The translations under genes and the position numbers were made by a program. Positions 7,052-16,308 of a stretch of DNA of 61,463 bases are shown one piece after another. The notes under the pieces were generated by a model that was not told the DNA's origin, did no database searches, and worked only from the letters and a program-made list of their open reading frames with translations. The DNA is from an uncultured Bacilli bacterium (lineage in GTDB: Bacteria; Bacillota_I; Bacilli_A; RF39; UBA660), in NCBI GenBank assembly GCA_944363715.1, contig CALVUX010000010.1, forward strand, positions 1 through 61,463. Direction: 5' to 3'. Position 1 is the stretch's first letter, and every line of letters begins with the position of its first letter.

Positions 7052-8617
7052 TTAAAAACCTACACTATCAAGATATTCTCTTGCAACATCTCTTGGATTT
7101 TCTCCTAGTTCATCTACTCTATAATTTAATTCACTCATAATATTATTATTTAACTTATTACCAAGATCACTTAATACATCTTCTATTTCTGGATATTCTT
7201 CTAAAGTATCACTTCTAACAAGAGGTATTGCATAATATGGTGGAAAAGCATTTTTATCATCTTCTAAGACGACAAGATTAAATTTCTTTAATAGTCCATC
7301 TGTTGCAAAGGCATCTACTACATCACTTTCATTATTCATTAAAGCTGTGTATCTTGGACTACCATCTATTCCAATTATATCTTTAAAATTATAAGAATAT
7401 ACACTACTAACTCTATTTAATCCATCTTCTCTATTGATAAATTCAAGACTTGGGCTGATGACAAGATTACTTGAAACACGTGATAAATCACTCATTGTCT
7501 TTAGGTTATAAAGATTAGCAGTTTCCTGTTTAACTGCAAGTGTATAAGTATTATTAAATCCCATTTGATTTAATACTTTAATATTATATGTACTATTTAA
7601 ATCATTCTTAACAGTATTATAAACTTTTTCTATATCAGTAATAGGCTCATAATTTAGAGTATCTCCATAGACAGTACCTGTATAGTCTATATATAAATCA
7701 ATATCTCCTCTTTTTAAAGCTTCAAAACATACTTGAGTACCACCTAGATTACAGTTTTCAACCGTCTCATAATCAGTTTTATCTTTAATCGCATCACTTA
7801 CCATATAACAAAGGATATTTTGTTCTGTAAAGTCTTTACTACCTACGACAATAGCATTGTCATTTTTATTTGATGAAAAAAATGTATAACCAAAGATTAT
7901 GATTAAGATGATAGCAGTTACTACTAAGATAATCTTTTGATGGAATCTTTTTTTCTTTAATAATTTTTTATCTAAATCACTACCCTTTTGAAGACTTATA
8001 GGGGTTACTAGTTTTTCAACTATACCAATAATGTAATCGACTGCTAAAGCAAGTAGACATGCTGGTATTGCCCCTGCTAGTATTTGGTAGTTATTAACAG
8101 TCCTAATACCTGAGAAAACAAGATAACCTAGACCTCCACCTCCGATAAAGGCAGCCATTGTCATAAGTCCTACCGCTGTAACAGCACTTATTCTAATACC
8201 TGCCATAATTACTGGTAGAGCTAGAGGTATTTGAATTTTGTAAAGTATTTGCCATTTAGTTAAGCCAATACCAGTTGCAGACTCTATCATATTACTATCT
8301 ATATTACTAATACCTGTATAAGTGTTCTTAATAATTGGTAGTAAGGAATATAAAACTACCATTACAATAGCAGGGGTTGTACCTATTCCAAGAAAAGGAA
8401 TAGCAAAACCCAAAAGAGCCATACTAGGTATCGCTTGAATAACACTTGCAACTCCTAAGACAGGTTTATTTATCTTTTTAACATAACTAATTAAAATACC
8501 AATAGGAACACCTATTACGATAGCAAGTAAGACTGATAGAAAAGTTAGTTCAATATGCTCTATTAGTAAAGATATAATTTGATCTATATTATTACCGATG
8601 TACTCTAAAAAGTCCAT
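7052..8617 (-). CDS. glycine betaine/carnitine/choline ABC transporter, permease-binding protein fusion
   Basis: Residues 1-210 are an OpuBB/ProW-type permease with about five or six helices and the EAA-like loop ESATGIGLTKWQILYKIQIPLALP. One more helix follows at about 230-250, then an OpuBC-type substrate-binding domain (about 258-521) held on the outer membrane face, with VGSKDFTEQNIL at its start and YIDYTGTVYGD inside, typical of quaternary-ammonium-compound binding proteins. Fusion of both parts is known for OpuA/BusAB-type systems. The start ATG shares one base with the ATPase stop codon (TAATG), so the two are translationally coupled. Confidence 0.92.
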   Translation of the reverse strand: MDFLEYIGNNIDQIISLLIEHIELTFLSVLLAIVIGVPIGILISYVKKINKPVLGVASVIQAIPSMALLGFAIPFLGIGTTPAIVMVVLYSLLPIIKNTYTGISNIDSNMIESATGIGLTKWQILYKIQIPLALPVIMAGIRISAVTAVGLMTMAAFIGGGGLGYLVFSGIRTVNNYQILAGAIPACLLALAVDYIIGIVEKLVTPISLQKGSDLDKKLLKKKRFHQKIILVVTAIILIIIFGYTFFSSNKNDNAIVVGSKDFTEQNILCYMVSDAIKDKTDYETVENCNLGGTQVCFEALKRGDIDLYIDYTGTVYGDTLNYEPITDIEKVYNTVKNDLNSTYNIKVLNQMGFNNTYTLAVKQETANLYNLKTMSDLSRVSSNLVISPSLEFINREDGLNRVSSVYSYNFKDIIGIDGSPRYTALMNNESDVVDAFATDGLLKKFNLVVLEDDKNAFPPYYAIPLVRSDTLEEYPEIEDVLSDLGNKLNNNIMSELNYRVDELGENPRDVAREYLDSVGF

Positions 8618-9738
8618 TATTCATCTCTCCCTTCTAGAAATTGACTACTTAGGGAAGTAAGAAGACTACCTCTTGTAATTAAGCCTTGTAATATTCCTTT
8701 AGAATTAACTACAGGAATAGTCGTTGTTTTAGCATTATTAACAACATTTAAAACATCTACAAGAGAATCTGTTTCTTTAACACTAATAGAGTTTTTAGAT
8801 ATATAGTTACTAGCATTTTTCTTCAAATCAGAATCTTTTGATAATTCATCTATAATAATAGAACCTAAATATTTTTTCTTACTATCTACAACCATTAGAG
8901 TATCTACTTTTAGATTTCTCATTTTAGTAAGACATCTAAATAAAGATAAATTTTCTCTACAAGTTACAGGATTTTTTAACATAATATCTTTTACTTTAAT
9001 AAACTCAGGTGATGTCCATATTCTTTTAGGTCCTACGAAGTCACTAACAAATTTATTTTTAGGATGTTTTAAAATATTTTCAGGTGTATCATACTGAATA
9101 ATATGTCCTCCATCCATAATACAGATTTTATCGGCTATTTTAATCGCTTCATCCATATCGTGAGTAACAAAAACAATTGTCTTTTTAAACTTCTCCTCTA
9201 TCCTTAAAAGTTCATCTTGTAAAGAGTTTCTAGTCATAGGATCCAAAGCTGAAAAAGGCTCATCCATAAGTATTATAGATGGATCTGTTAAGAAGGCTCT
9301 TGCAACTCCTACTCGTTGTTGTTGTCCTCCTGATAATTCTGTAGGATATCTATCTAGATAAGACATATCTAGTCCTACCATATCCATCATTTCTTTAGTC
9401 TTTTTATTGATTTCATCCTCTGGCATCTTCTTTAATCTTGCAATTAAATCAATATTTTCTCTAATTGTAAGATGTGGAAAAAGACCTGTCTGTTGGATAA
9501 CATAACCTATATTTCTTCTTAGTTCAATAACATTTTTATTAGTAATATCTTCTCCATCTATTAAAATATGTCCTTTAGTAGGATTAATTAGTCTATTAAT
9601 CATCTTTAAAGTAGTAGTCTTTCCACAACCACTTTCTCCTATTAGACAAACGATGTTACCTGTCTCAATTTTAAAAGAAATATTAGAAAGAACATTAGTA
9701 CTTTTATACTTTTTAAAAACATTTTTAAATTCTATCAT
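8617..9738 (-). CDS. compatible-solute ABC transporter ATPase with CBS domains
   Basis: Walker A GESGCGKTT (about 34-42), signature LSGGQQQRVG, Walker B ILMDEP, D-loop SALDP and the switch His in VTHDMDEA are all present. Residues 240-373 hold a pair of CBS modules, as in OpuCA, OpuBA and ProV, which sense ionic strength or nucleotides. It energises the fusion permease encoded immediately downstream. AAAGGGG lies before the ATG. The gene follows the MBL gene by 14 nt, so the three form one operon. Confidence 0.93.
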   Translation of the reverse strand: MIEFKNVFKKYKSTNVLSNISFKIETGNIVCLIGESGCGKTTTLKMINRLINPTKGHILIDGEDITNKNVIELRRNIGYVIQQTGLFPHLTIRENIDLIARLKKMPEDEINKKTKEMMDMVGLDMSYLDRYPTELSGGQQQRVGVARAFLTDPSIILMDEPFSALDPMTRNSLQDELLRIEEKFKKTIVFVTHDMDEAIKIADKICIMDGGHIIQYDTPENILKHPKNKFVSDFVGPKRIWTSPEFIKVKDIMLKNPVTCRENLSLFRCLTKMRNLKVDTLMVVDSKKKYLGSIIIDELSKDSDLKKNASNYISKNSISVKETDSLVDVLNVVNNAKTTTIPVVNSKGILQGLITRGSLLTSLSSQFLEGRDE

Positions 9739-9752
9739 TTTATTACCCCTTT

Positions 9753-10379
9753 TTAATAAAATATTTTACTATTTATTTCTTTATTTAAATTATCTATAAA
9801 GTATTCAGCATCTTCCCTACTTCCTATAGCAAGTCCATAATGAATAGGAATAGCATATTTAGGCTTAATTGTATTAGCAAGTCCTACCGCTTCTTCTCTA
9901 TCCATTGTATAAGTTCCTCCTACTGGTAAGAAGATAACGTCTGCATTAAGTTCTTTTAATTGTTCTATTACATCAGTATCTCCTGGTATGTAGTAAGTAA
10001 TATCATTTAAAGTTAAAAGATAACCAACATATCTAGTATCTTTTGGATGATAATCACGTCCTATATTATAAGAAGGTACAGTCTTAAAAGAAATGTTATT
10101 TAGATTATAAGTCTTATTAGGTTCTACTTCTAATAAATTAAAACTTTTATCTAACTTTTCAATAACACTAGATGGTCCAACTATTATAGTCTTTTCATTT
10201 GCAATATTATTAATTGAATCTATATCTAAATGGTCCCAATGTGGATGAGTTATGAAAATATAGGCGGCATTGTTTATTTTTTCTTTAATATCATAAGGAT
10301 CAAAATAGATAATTAAGCCATCACTAATCTTAATACTACTTTGACAATTTATAGAAATATTGTCTATTTCTTTAAGCAT
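9753..10379 (-). CDS. MBL-fold metal-dependent hydrolase (UPF0173/UlaG-like)
   Basis: The 208 residues have THPHWDH (four metal ligands), then PGDTD in the middle and IPIHYG near the C-terminus, which is the layout of the UPF0173/UlaG branch of the metallo-beta-lactamase fold. The substrate cannot be told from sequence. Start set at ATG 10379 with GAGGAAG upstream; the GTG at 10388 lies inside that site. It is the first gene of the transporter operon, an unusual companion for an osmoprotectant transporter, so the pairing may be just co-transcription. Confidence 0.85.
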   Translation of the reverse strand: MLKEIDNISINCQSSIKISDGLIIYFDPYDIKEKINNAAYIFITHPHWDHLDIDSINNIANEKTIIVGPSSVIEKLDKSFNLLEVEPNKTYNLNNISFKTVPSYNIGRDYHPKDTRYVGYLLTLNDITYYIPGDTDVIEQLKELNADVIFLPVGGTYTMDREEAVGLANTIKPKYAIPIHYGLAIGSREDAEYFIDNLNKEINSKIFY

Positions 10380-10480
10380 ACTTTCCACTTCCTCTACCTT
10401 ATTAATTATATCAATTTCTCTTAATATTTGGAATAAAAGAATAAAAAAAGTTCATATTAAAGATGAAAGGAATGATTTAA

Positions 10481-10921
10481 ATGGATGAAAGTTTAGAAAT
10501 TGTTAATCATATTTATAAAGATAGTGAAATGGCTATTTCCACTTTAACTAAGCTTAGTAATACTTTAGAGAAGAAGGATAATAAGATTAAAGATACTGTT
10601 GAAGATATTATTAAAGGTTATGAAAGATATTTTAAAGATGCTAAAAAGATATTAAATAAGAATAACTGTAAAAAAGAAAAAAATGGTATTGTTTCTAAAG
10701 TAATGGCTAATATGGGTATTGATAAAGAAGTTAGAGATGATAATAGTGACTCTGCTATGGCAGATATGCTTATTAAAGGTGTATCTATGGGTAGTATTGA
10801 TTTAGAGAAGAAGTTAGCGAAGTATAAAGATAAGGAAATTGATGATAAAGTCTTAGAACTTGCTAATGATTTTAAGAATTTTCAAGATGATATTATTAAA
10901 AAACTAAAAGAATTTTTGTAA
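10481..10921 (+). CDS. helical-bundle protein, ferritin-like (DUF2383-type) hypothetical
   Basis: The 146 residues are nearly all predicted helix in four segments. The pattern of an N-terminal hydrophobic/acidic helix, KKKNGIVSKVMANMGI in the middle, SDSAMADMLIKGVSMGSID and a C-terminal helix with FQDDIIKKLKEF resembles clostridial ferritin-like proteins of unknown role. Metal-ligand Glu-x-x-His motifs are not evident. AAAGGA precedes the ATG. Single gene, divergent from the transporter operon, ended by a shared terminator. Confidence 0.65.
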   Translation: MDESLEIVNHIYKDSEMAISTLTKLSNTLEKKDNKIKDTVEDIIKGYERYFKDAKKILNKNNCKKEKNGIVSKVMANMGIDKEVRDDNSDSAMADMLIKGVSMGSIDLEKKLAKYKDKEIDDKVLELANDFKNFQDDIIKKLKEFL

Positions 10922-10926
10922 AAGAA

Positions 10927-10958
10927 AACTACTGAGCATTTAAGTTCAGTAGTTATTT
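10927..10958. terminator. bidirectional terminator
   Basis: A 9-bp stem AACTACTGA/TCAGTAGTT between convergent genes, with T-rich flanks on both strands. Confidence 0.85.
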
Positions 10959-11651
10959 TAAAGCCCTCTTTAAAAGATGAGGTGTTTCTTCTCCTATTTC
11001 TCCACCAATATTAGAATATTTATCAGTAAGAATAATATCGCCTTGTTCTATTAAGTCTCCCGTACTATCAAAGTAAATTGTATTACTGGCAGAATCAACA
11101 ATAATATCATTACATTTAGCATAAGCATGGTAATGTCCTCCTACAAAGATATTAGGTATATAACTAACAATGGCATCATACTCTTCATTTTCTCTAACAA
11201 ACTCTAAAGTTCTATCAAAACACTCTCCTGATAGTTGTTTATTAAAAATGTATGATGATTTAGTATCTTTAAAATATTCACTTGCTTTTCCTAATCTAAT
11301 AGTTCCAACCGTTGTTTCTAATATCATTTTATCTTTATCATTAGTTACTTTATTTATAAGTGGAACATCTTCTAATTTAATTAAAGGATTAGATGATAAA
11401 GCTTCATAAATACACTCATTTAATAAAGCTTGTTGGTTACAATTTTTTTGCTTTAATACTAGCTTTATATCATCTTTTTGATATTTAGATAACTCTACAT
11501 AGTTGTAGATAAAGTTATCTTGTAGTTTAGATAGTTCTTTATAAGGTAAATTATAGTGAATTGCAAGATGCTTTAAGTACATCACTACTTGCTCTACCAC
11601 CCTTTTATCAGCCTTTCTCATTACTTCTTCTTTAAATTCATAATCACCCAT
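10953..11651 (-). CDS. uncharacterised protein with Cys-His-Asp pattern
   Basis: I do not recognise this 232-residue protein. The N-terminal half (1-100) is helical and charged. The C-terminal half contains, in order, SGECFDRT, then GGHYHAYA, then IIVDSASN about ten residues later. A Cys followed by His and Asp with this spacing is the arrangement of transglutaminase/papain-like folds, so a cysteine-peptidase-like domain is possible but unproven. GGATGAGG stands before the ATG. There is no signal peptide, so it should act in the cytoplasm. Confidence 0.6.
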   Translation of the reverse strand: MGDYEFKEEVMRKADKRVVEQVVMYLKHLAIHYNLPYKELSKLQDNFIYNYVELSKYQKDDIKLVLKQKNCNQQALLNECIYEALSSNPLIKLEDVPLINKVTNDKDKMILETTVGTIRLGKASEYFKDTKSSYIFNKQLSGECFDRTLEFVRENEEYDAIVSYIPNIFVGGHYHAYAKCNDIIVDSASNTIYFDSTGDLIEQGDIILTDKYSNIGGEIGEETPHLLKRALK

Positions 11652-11708
11652 AACCTCATCCCCTTTTGATGGCTACATTATATCATATTTTTACAAAAAA
11701 AGAAAGTC

Positions 11709-12713
11709 CTAGTTGGACTTATTGTTAAGTATAAAGTTATAAGAGTCTCTACACATATCTTCTATACCATATTCTGCTTTAAATCCTAGTTCTTTATAAG
11801 CTTTAGTAGGATCTGCGTAACATGCTGCGATATCACCAGGACGTCTATCTACTATTTTATATGGTACTTCAACATTATTTACTTTTTCAAAAGTATTAAC
11901 TAAATCTAGGACACTATAACCTGTTCCTGTTCCTAAGTTATAGTACTCTATTCCTTTAAAGTTGACACTCTTCTCTAATGCTTTTAAATGTCCTTTAGCA
12001 AGATCAACTACGTGGATATAGTCTCTTACCCCTGTACCATCATGAGTTTCATAATCATTTCCAAAGACACTTAAAATTGGTAATTCTTTATTTGCAACTC
12101 TAACAATATATGGCATTAAGTTATTTGGAATACCATTAGGTTTTTCTCCTATTAAGCCACTCTTATGGGCTCCTATTGGATTAAAATATCTAAGTACAAT
12201 TATAGATAAATCTTTATCTGCTTTAGAAACATCAGCAAGGATTCTTTCTATCATCAATTTAGTTGTACCATAGGGGTTTGTTGTAGATAGTGGGAAATCT
12301 TCTTTAATTGGTAATTCCTTAGGTGAACCATAGACAGTAGCACTTGATGAAAAGACAAAATTATGACAATTCTCTTCCTTCATAACTTCTAATAATGTAA
12401 GAGTTGAATCTAAATTATTACGATAATACTTTAATGGTTCACTAACTGATTCCCCTACTGCTTTGTATCCTGCAAAATGGATAACGGCATCTATTTTATT
12501 TTCTTTAAACACAGCACTAACTTTTTCTTTATCACAGGCATCAATCTCATAAAATTTAGGTCTTTTAGAAGTTATTTCTTCTATTTTATCTAAAACATCA
12601 ATACTAGAATTAGATAAGTTATCTATAATAACAACTTCATAGTTTTCATTTAATAGTTCTACACAGGTATGACTTCCAATAAAACCTAGTCCTCCTGTTA
12701 CTAATATCTTCAT
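11709..12713 (-). CDS. galE: UDP-glucose 4-epimerase
   Basis: Interconverts UDP-glucose and UDP-galactose in the Leloir pathway and feeds galactosyl donors to cell-envelope glycans. The NAD-binding [10 protein letters not shown] is at the N-terminus, the catalytic Ser/Thr region FSSSATVYG and YGTTK (the YxxxK of the short-chain dehydrogenase family) are intact, and the C-terminal [11 protein letters not shown] and RRPGD are typical of GalE. Length 334 is normal. GAGGAGATG lies upstream. No other gal gene is adjacent, which suggests envelope supply rather than a galactose operon. Confidence 0.96.
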   Translation of the reverse strand: MKILVTGGLGFIGSHTCVELLNENYEVVIIDNLSNSSIDVLDKIEEITSKRPKFYEIDACDKEKVSAVFKENKIDAVIHFAGYKAVGESVSEPLKYYRNNLDSTLTLLEVMKEENCHNFVFSSSATVYGSPKELPIKEDFPLSTTNPYGTTKLMIERILADVSKADKDLSIIVLRYFNPIGAHKSGLIGEKPNGIPNNLMPYIVRVANKELPILSVFGNDYETHDGTGVRDYIHVVDLAKGHLKALEKSVNFKGIEYYNLGTGTGYSVLDLVNTFEKVNNVEVPYKIVDRRPGDIAACYADPTKAYKELGFKAEYGIEDMCRDSYNFILNNKSN

Positions 12714-12784
12714 TTTATCATCTCCTCATATAATTATGATATCATACATATAATATTTTAGAAAAGAAAATTTACAATTTTCAC

Positions 12785-12813
12785 TTGACGAAGTGAGAAA
12801 TCAGTGATAATAT
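12785..12813 (+). promoter_or_regulatory. sigma-A promoter of the tRNA-Arg/tRNA-Pro transcript
   Basis: TTGACG at 12785-12790, a 17-bp spacer and TAATAT at 12808-12813, about 30 bp before the first tRNA. The 12714-13058 interval between protein genes holds only this promoter, two tRNAs and their terminator. Confidence 0.85.
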
Positions 12814-12845
12814 AGTATCAGTTTTAAAGAAAGACCTATGTAGCT

Positions 12846-12922
<77 letters not shown>

Positions 12923-12928
12923 TTATAT

Positions 12929-13005
12929 CGGGAAGTGGCTCAACTTGGTAGAGCACTTGGTTTGGGACCAAGGGGTTGCAGGTTCAAATCCTGTCTTCCC
13001 GACCA
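12929..13005 (+). tRNA. tRNA-Pro (TGG)
   Basis: Acceptor CGGGAAG/CTTCCCG, discriminator A and encoded CCA. The anticodon loop TTTGGGA in stem CTTGG/CCAAG gives TGG. Only 6 nt separate it from tRNA-Arg, so both come from one transcript. Confidence 0.97.
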
Positions 13006-13016
13006 TTTAGATTATT

Positions 13017-13040
13017 AACTCTCTATATGAGAGTTTTTTT
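13017..13040 (+). terminator. terminator of the tRNA-Arg/tRNA-Pro transcript
   Basis: A perfect 7-bp stem AACTCTC/GAGAGTT, loop TATAT, and a run of seven T residues. Confidence 0.9.
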
Positions 13041-13058
13041 GTGCAAGAAAAAAGAAGG

Positions 13059-14180
13059 TTATCCTTTCTCTACTTGAAAATTACTATTTAAAACAGCATA
13101 CATCCCTGGAAAATAGTTCATAACTGTCCATATGGAAATACCACCTAAATTATACTTAGTAACTAGATCTAGCTTTGCTTTTATACTTCTAGCATCTTCA
13201 AACCAAACTATATGTAAGGCTCCACTTTCATCTTTATAATAGAAATATGGAACTTTCGCTACAGGGTCAAACTGTATCTCTACTCCTTTTTCTACAGCAA
13301 GAGCGATAGCATTAGTATTAGAAATTGATCTAGCAGGTCTTCCTGGTTCATAAGGTAAGGTCCAGTCATATCCATAGTTAGGTATACCCATTAGTATTTT
13401 CTTACTTGGTATAGCAGTAACAGCATATTGTATTACTCTTTCTACTTGATTTAAAGGGGCAACAGCCATAGGTGGTCCATAGGTATAACCCCATTCATAA
13501 GTCATTATGATTACATGATTAGCAAGTCTTCCATGAGTAGCATAATCATGGGCTTCATATAAAGTTCCTGTCTGATTTTCTCTTACTTTAGGTGCTAAAG
13601 CTGTTGTTACAATAAATTCTTCTTCATGAAGCCTAGTTACTACTTTTTCTAGGAAATCATTATATAACTCTTTATCCATAGGATATACATATTCAAAGTC
13701 AATATCAACTCCTGCATAGCCTTTATTTCTTAGAGTTGTTATTAAATTAGAAATTAATCTATCTTGTACTTCTTCATTAGATAAAATAGTATGGGCAAGA
13801 TCACTATCAAATCTACCAGTAGAGCCTATATTAGTCATTACAAGCATAGGTAGTGTATTATTATCTTTTGCTGCTCTTATCGCTCTACTATCACTTATTG
13901 GTGTTAAGTTACCACTAGGTGTTACATGATAACTAAAGATACTTAAAAATGTCAAACTAGGTAGTGTTAAAGCAAGAGTTGTATCACTAATAGTTGGATA
14001 AGCATAGCCATTTACTAAAATACTTGGTAATACTTCACTAGGTATTACTAAAGCTTGACCTATCATTAAACGATTTACATTAGATAGTCCATTTAAATCA
14101 GTTATTTCTCTTACTGGAACTTTAAACTTTCTAGCAATACCGTAAAGGGTATCACCTCTTTGTACTGTATATATAGTCAA
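13059..14180 (-). CDS. LysM-glycoside hydrolase family 18 protein, YaaH/SleL-like
   Basis: One LysM peptidoglycan-binding domain (about 2-47, with VQRGDTLYGIARKF and LMIGQALVIP) precedes a GH18 domain. The GH18 catalytic signature is GVDIDFEYV, with the acid Glu in place, followed by YEWGYTYG and the C-terminal GISIWTVMNY. This is the layout of the spore cortex-lytic N-acetylglucosaminidases YaaH and SleL, which also lack a classical signal peptide, as here. The start is TTG at 14180, with AGGAG 7 nt upstream. It hints at sporulation genes in this lineage but does not prove it, since non-sporulating relatives keep homologues. Confidence 0.9.
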   Translation of the reverse strand: MTIYTVQRGDTLYGIARKFKVPVREITDLNGLSNVNRLMIGQALVIPSEVLPSILVNGYAYPTISDTTLALTLPSLTFLSIFSYHVTPSGNLTPISDSRAIRAAKDNNTLPMLVMTNIGSTGRFDSDLAHTILSNEEVQDRLISNLITTLRNKGYAGVDIDFEYVYPMDKELYNDFLEKVVTRLHEEEFIVTTALAPKVRENQTGTLYEAHDYATHGRLANHVIIMTYEWGYTYGPPMAVAPLNQVERVIQYAVTAIPSKKILMGIPNYGYDWTLPYEPGRPARSISNTNAIALAVEKGVEIQFDPVAKVPYFYYKDESGALHIVWFEDARSIKAKLDLVTKYNLGGISIWTVMNYFPGMYAVLNSNFQVEKG

Positions 14181-14225
14181 AGTATCACTCCTTACACTTT
14201 AACTATATGTTTTTACTTATAAAGA

Positions 14226-15119
14226 TTATACTTCTTTTATTCTTGTAGTACTTTTCTTAGTCTTATATTTTTTAGTAGATTTTATGTGATTACCTATAAT
14301 ATCAGAAACATCTAATATAGTTATAAAAGCACTCTCATCCATTTCATTAGCAATCTTTTTAAGTTCAAATACTTCTATTCTTGTTAAGACACAATACATT
14401 ACTTCTTTTTCTCCTGATAAAAGACCACTACCATTTATTTTAGTTACAGTTCTACCAAGTCTTTTATATATCTCATTAGCCATATCTGTACCTTTCTCAG
14501 TTACAATTAAAGCGGCTTTCGCTTGTTCTAATCCTTCTGAGACAAGATCTATTACTTTATAAGTTATAAAGTAAGTTAAAACTGAATAAAGGGCTCTATC
14601 TATTCCGAATGTTAAAGCGGCAATACTATAAATAATAAAGTTAAAAATCATTACAATTTGTCCTACAGAAAGTGATGTTTTTTTACTTATAACAAGAGCG
14701 ACTGATTCAGTTCCATCAACACATGCTCCAAGTCTAATAACTAATCCTACTCCTATTCCTAGTAAAACTCCTCCAAAGATAGTCGCTAATAATATTTCAT
14801 CTGTAACTTCATGGAATGATTCAAAGAAACTAAGAGAAAGTGAAAAAGTTAGCATACTAATAATTGTTCTTAGTAGGAAACTTTTACCTAAATTACGATA
14901 ACCTATATAAATAAAAGGAATGTTAATAAGGATAACTAGTAAACTCATTGGTATAGAGAACACTTTAGAAATGATTATAGAAATACCTGTAACTCCCCCA
15001 TCTAAAATATTATTAGGTATTAAAAACGTATCAAGAGAATATGCTGCTAGCATTGCTCCTAAAATAATTAAAATATAAGATAAAATTGTTTTTAAACGAT
15101 TATTTTTTATTTTTACCAT
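14226..15119 (-). CDS. YitT family membrane protein
   Basis: The N-terminal 200 residues hold five or six helices (DUF161; motif PNNILDGGVTGISII), followed by a cytoplasmic DUF2179 domain (about 200-285, IVTEKGTDMANEIYKRLGR and TRIEVFELKKI). The function of the family is unknown; transport of a small molecule is usually assumed. Start moved to ATG 15119: GGAGG lies 8 nt upstream, and the longer frame begins inside it. Monocistronic. Confidence 0.93.
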   Translation of the reverse strand: MVKIKNNRLKTILSYILIILGAMLAAYSLDTFLIPNNILDGGVTGISIIISKVFSIPMSLLVILINIPFIYIGYRNLGKSFLLRTIISMLTFSLSLSFFESFHEVTDEILLATIFGGVLLGIGVGLVIRLGACVDGTESVALVISKKTSLSVGQIVMIFNFIIYSIAALTFGIDRALYSVLTYFITYKVIDLVSEGLEQAKAALIVTEKGTDMANEIYKRLGRTVTKINGSGLLSGEKEVMYCVLTRIEVFELKKIANEMDESAFITILDVSDIIGNHIKSTKKYKTKKSTTRIKEV

Positions 15120-15163
15120 ACATATAACCTCCATCTATATTATACAGGAAAAAGTTAATTTTT

Positions 15164-15193
15164 TTGTAATTTTATATAAATTATTGGTATAAT
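15164..15193 (+). promoter_or_regulatory. promoter of the GNAT gene
   Basis: TTGTAA at 15164-15169, an 18-bp spacer and TATAAT at 15188-15193 with TG one base upstream (extended -10). Confidence 0.75.
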
Positions 15194-15225
15194 TGCTTTA
15201 GAAAAGATAAATTTGGAGGAAGATT

Positions 15226-15642
15226 ATGGATAATTTAGTTATTAGAAAATATGTTAATGAAGATTTTAATGAAGTTATAAAATTATTAAAAAAGCATTTT
15301 AATATCAGTGATAATATTAAATCTATAGATGATAGTCTTAATAGTTTTGGTATAGTCGCTACTACTGATAAAAAAATAGTTGGTTATCTTAGAATTGATA
15401 AATTATATAATCCTTTTAAGAAATGTTATTACTATTTTCTTTCTTATGTTTGTGTTGATAGTATTTATCAAAATATGAGTATTGGTACTAAAATGTTAGA
15501 GTTTGTCTTTAATTATGCAAAGAATAATAGTATTAGTTATATAGAATTAACTTCTAGATCTTCTAGGGAAGCGGCAAATCACTTATATTTAAAGAATGGT
15601 TTTGTTATTAGAGATACTAATGTATTTAGAAAAGATATTTAA
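15226..15642 (+). CDS. GNAT family N-acetyltransferase
   Basis: The 138 residues follow the GNAT fold: N-terminal VIRKYVNEDF, a central beta strand FLSYVCVDSIYQNMSIGTKML (the acetyl-CoA pyrophosphate loop, Q-x-x-x-I-G), then IELTSRSSREAANHLYLKNGF, which is motif B of the superfamily. The acceptor substrate cannot be inferred. GGAGGA before the ATG; extended -10 promoter upstream. Confidence 0.88.
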   Translation: MDNLVIRKYVNEDFNEVIKLLKKHFNISDNIKSIDDSLNSFGIVATTDKKIVGYLRIDKLYNPFKKCYYYFLSYVCVDSIYQNMSIGTKMLEFVFNYAKNNSISYIELTSRSSREAANHLYLKNGFVIRDTNVFRKDI

Positions 15643-15644
15643 AA

Positions 15645-15669
15645 ATAGTCTTGACTATTCAAAGACTAT
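15645..15669 (-). terminator. terminator of the 15677 gene
   Basis: ATAGTCTT (15645-15652) pairs with AAGACTAT (15662-15669). On the - strand the stem is followed by TTTTT; on the + strand only weak T enrichment follows, so it may also slow the GNAT transcript. Confidence 0.7.
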
Positions 15670-15676
15670 CTAGTAA

Positions 15677-16222
15677 TTATTTATTAATAAATTTTAATAA
15701 ACTTTTAAAGTTAGAAATTATATATTTCTGTACATCTTCACTATATGAAACGAGGTCATACTCTCTAAACTCATTAACTACATGTTCAATTGTCATTCCC
15801 ATATTTTGTCCTTTTTCTGTAGGTCTTTTTAGCTTATGACCGTTTTCTTCTATTACTTGCAAAATACCTATTTCTATTAACCAATTACACATTTCAGTAA
15901 CTTTTAGTTTTTCCATATTTTCGTTTGTTCTTAATGCATTAATCTTTTGTACTACTTTTGTAATCGCTAAATTTCCAGTATATTCATATTTGTTAAGTTC
16001 TTCTAGAGTTAAACTAAATGGAATTTTTTTAACTTTATTTTTATTAACTCCACCATTTGCAATAACTTCTTTTAAAACGTCGTTAACATAGAATAGACAC
16101 CTAGATATTTTTACATTATTTATCATATCATTACTTGGAGTAATTTCTCCTGTTAAAGGATTAATACCATTAGCCATTTTTTCAATATACCCTTGAGCAT
16201 GCTTTAATAATTCTAGATTCAT
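15677..16222 (-). CDS. conserved hypothetical protein, winged-helix-like C-terminus
   Basis: I do not recognise a named family. The 181 residues begin with a block, MANGINPLTGE then NNVKISRCLFYVNDVL, that I associate with uncharacterised Firmicutes proteins. Later residues (about 108-145: EMCNWLIEIGILQVI, then KRPTEKGQNMGM) look like a winged helix with a beta-hairpin wing. DNA or RNA binding is therefore plausible but is inference. AAGGAGATGG stands before the ATG. Convergent with the GNAT gene. Confidence 0.65.
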   Translation of the reverse strand: MNLELLKHAQGYIEKMANGINPLTGEITPSNDMINNVKISRCLFYVNDVLKEVIANGGVNKNKVKKIPFSLTLEELNKYEYTGNLAITKVVQKINALRTNENMEKLKVTEMCNWLIEIGILQVIEENGHKLKRPTEKGQNMGMTIEHVVNEFREYDLVSYSEDVQKYIISNFKSLLKFINK

Positions 16223-16308
16223 TTAAGCCATCTCCTTTTTTGTGCATATTATAATACAATTATGCCAAAAAGTCTATAATAACCTATTTTGTTTACTCAT
16301 ATAATAGT

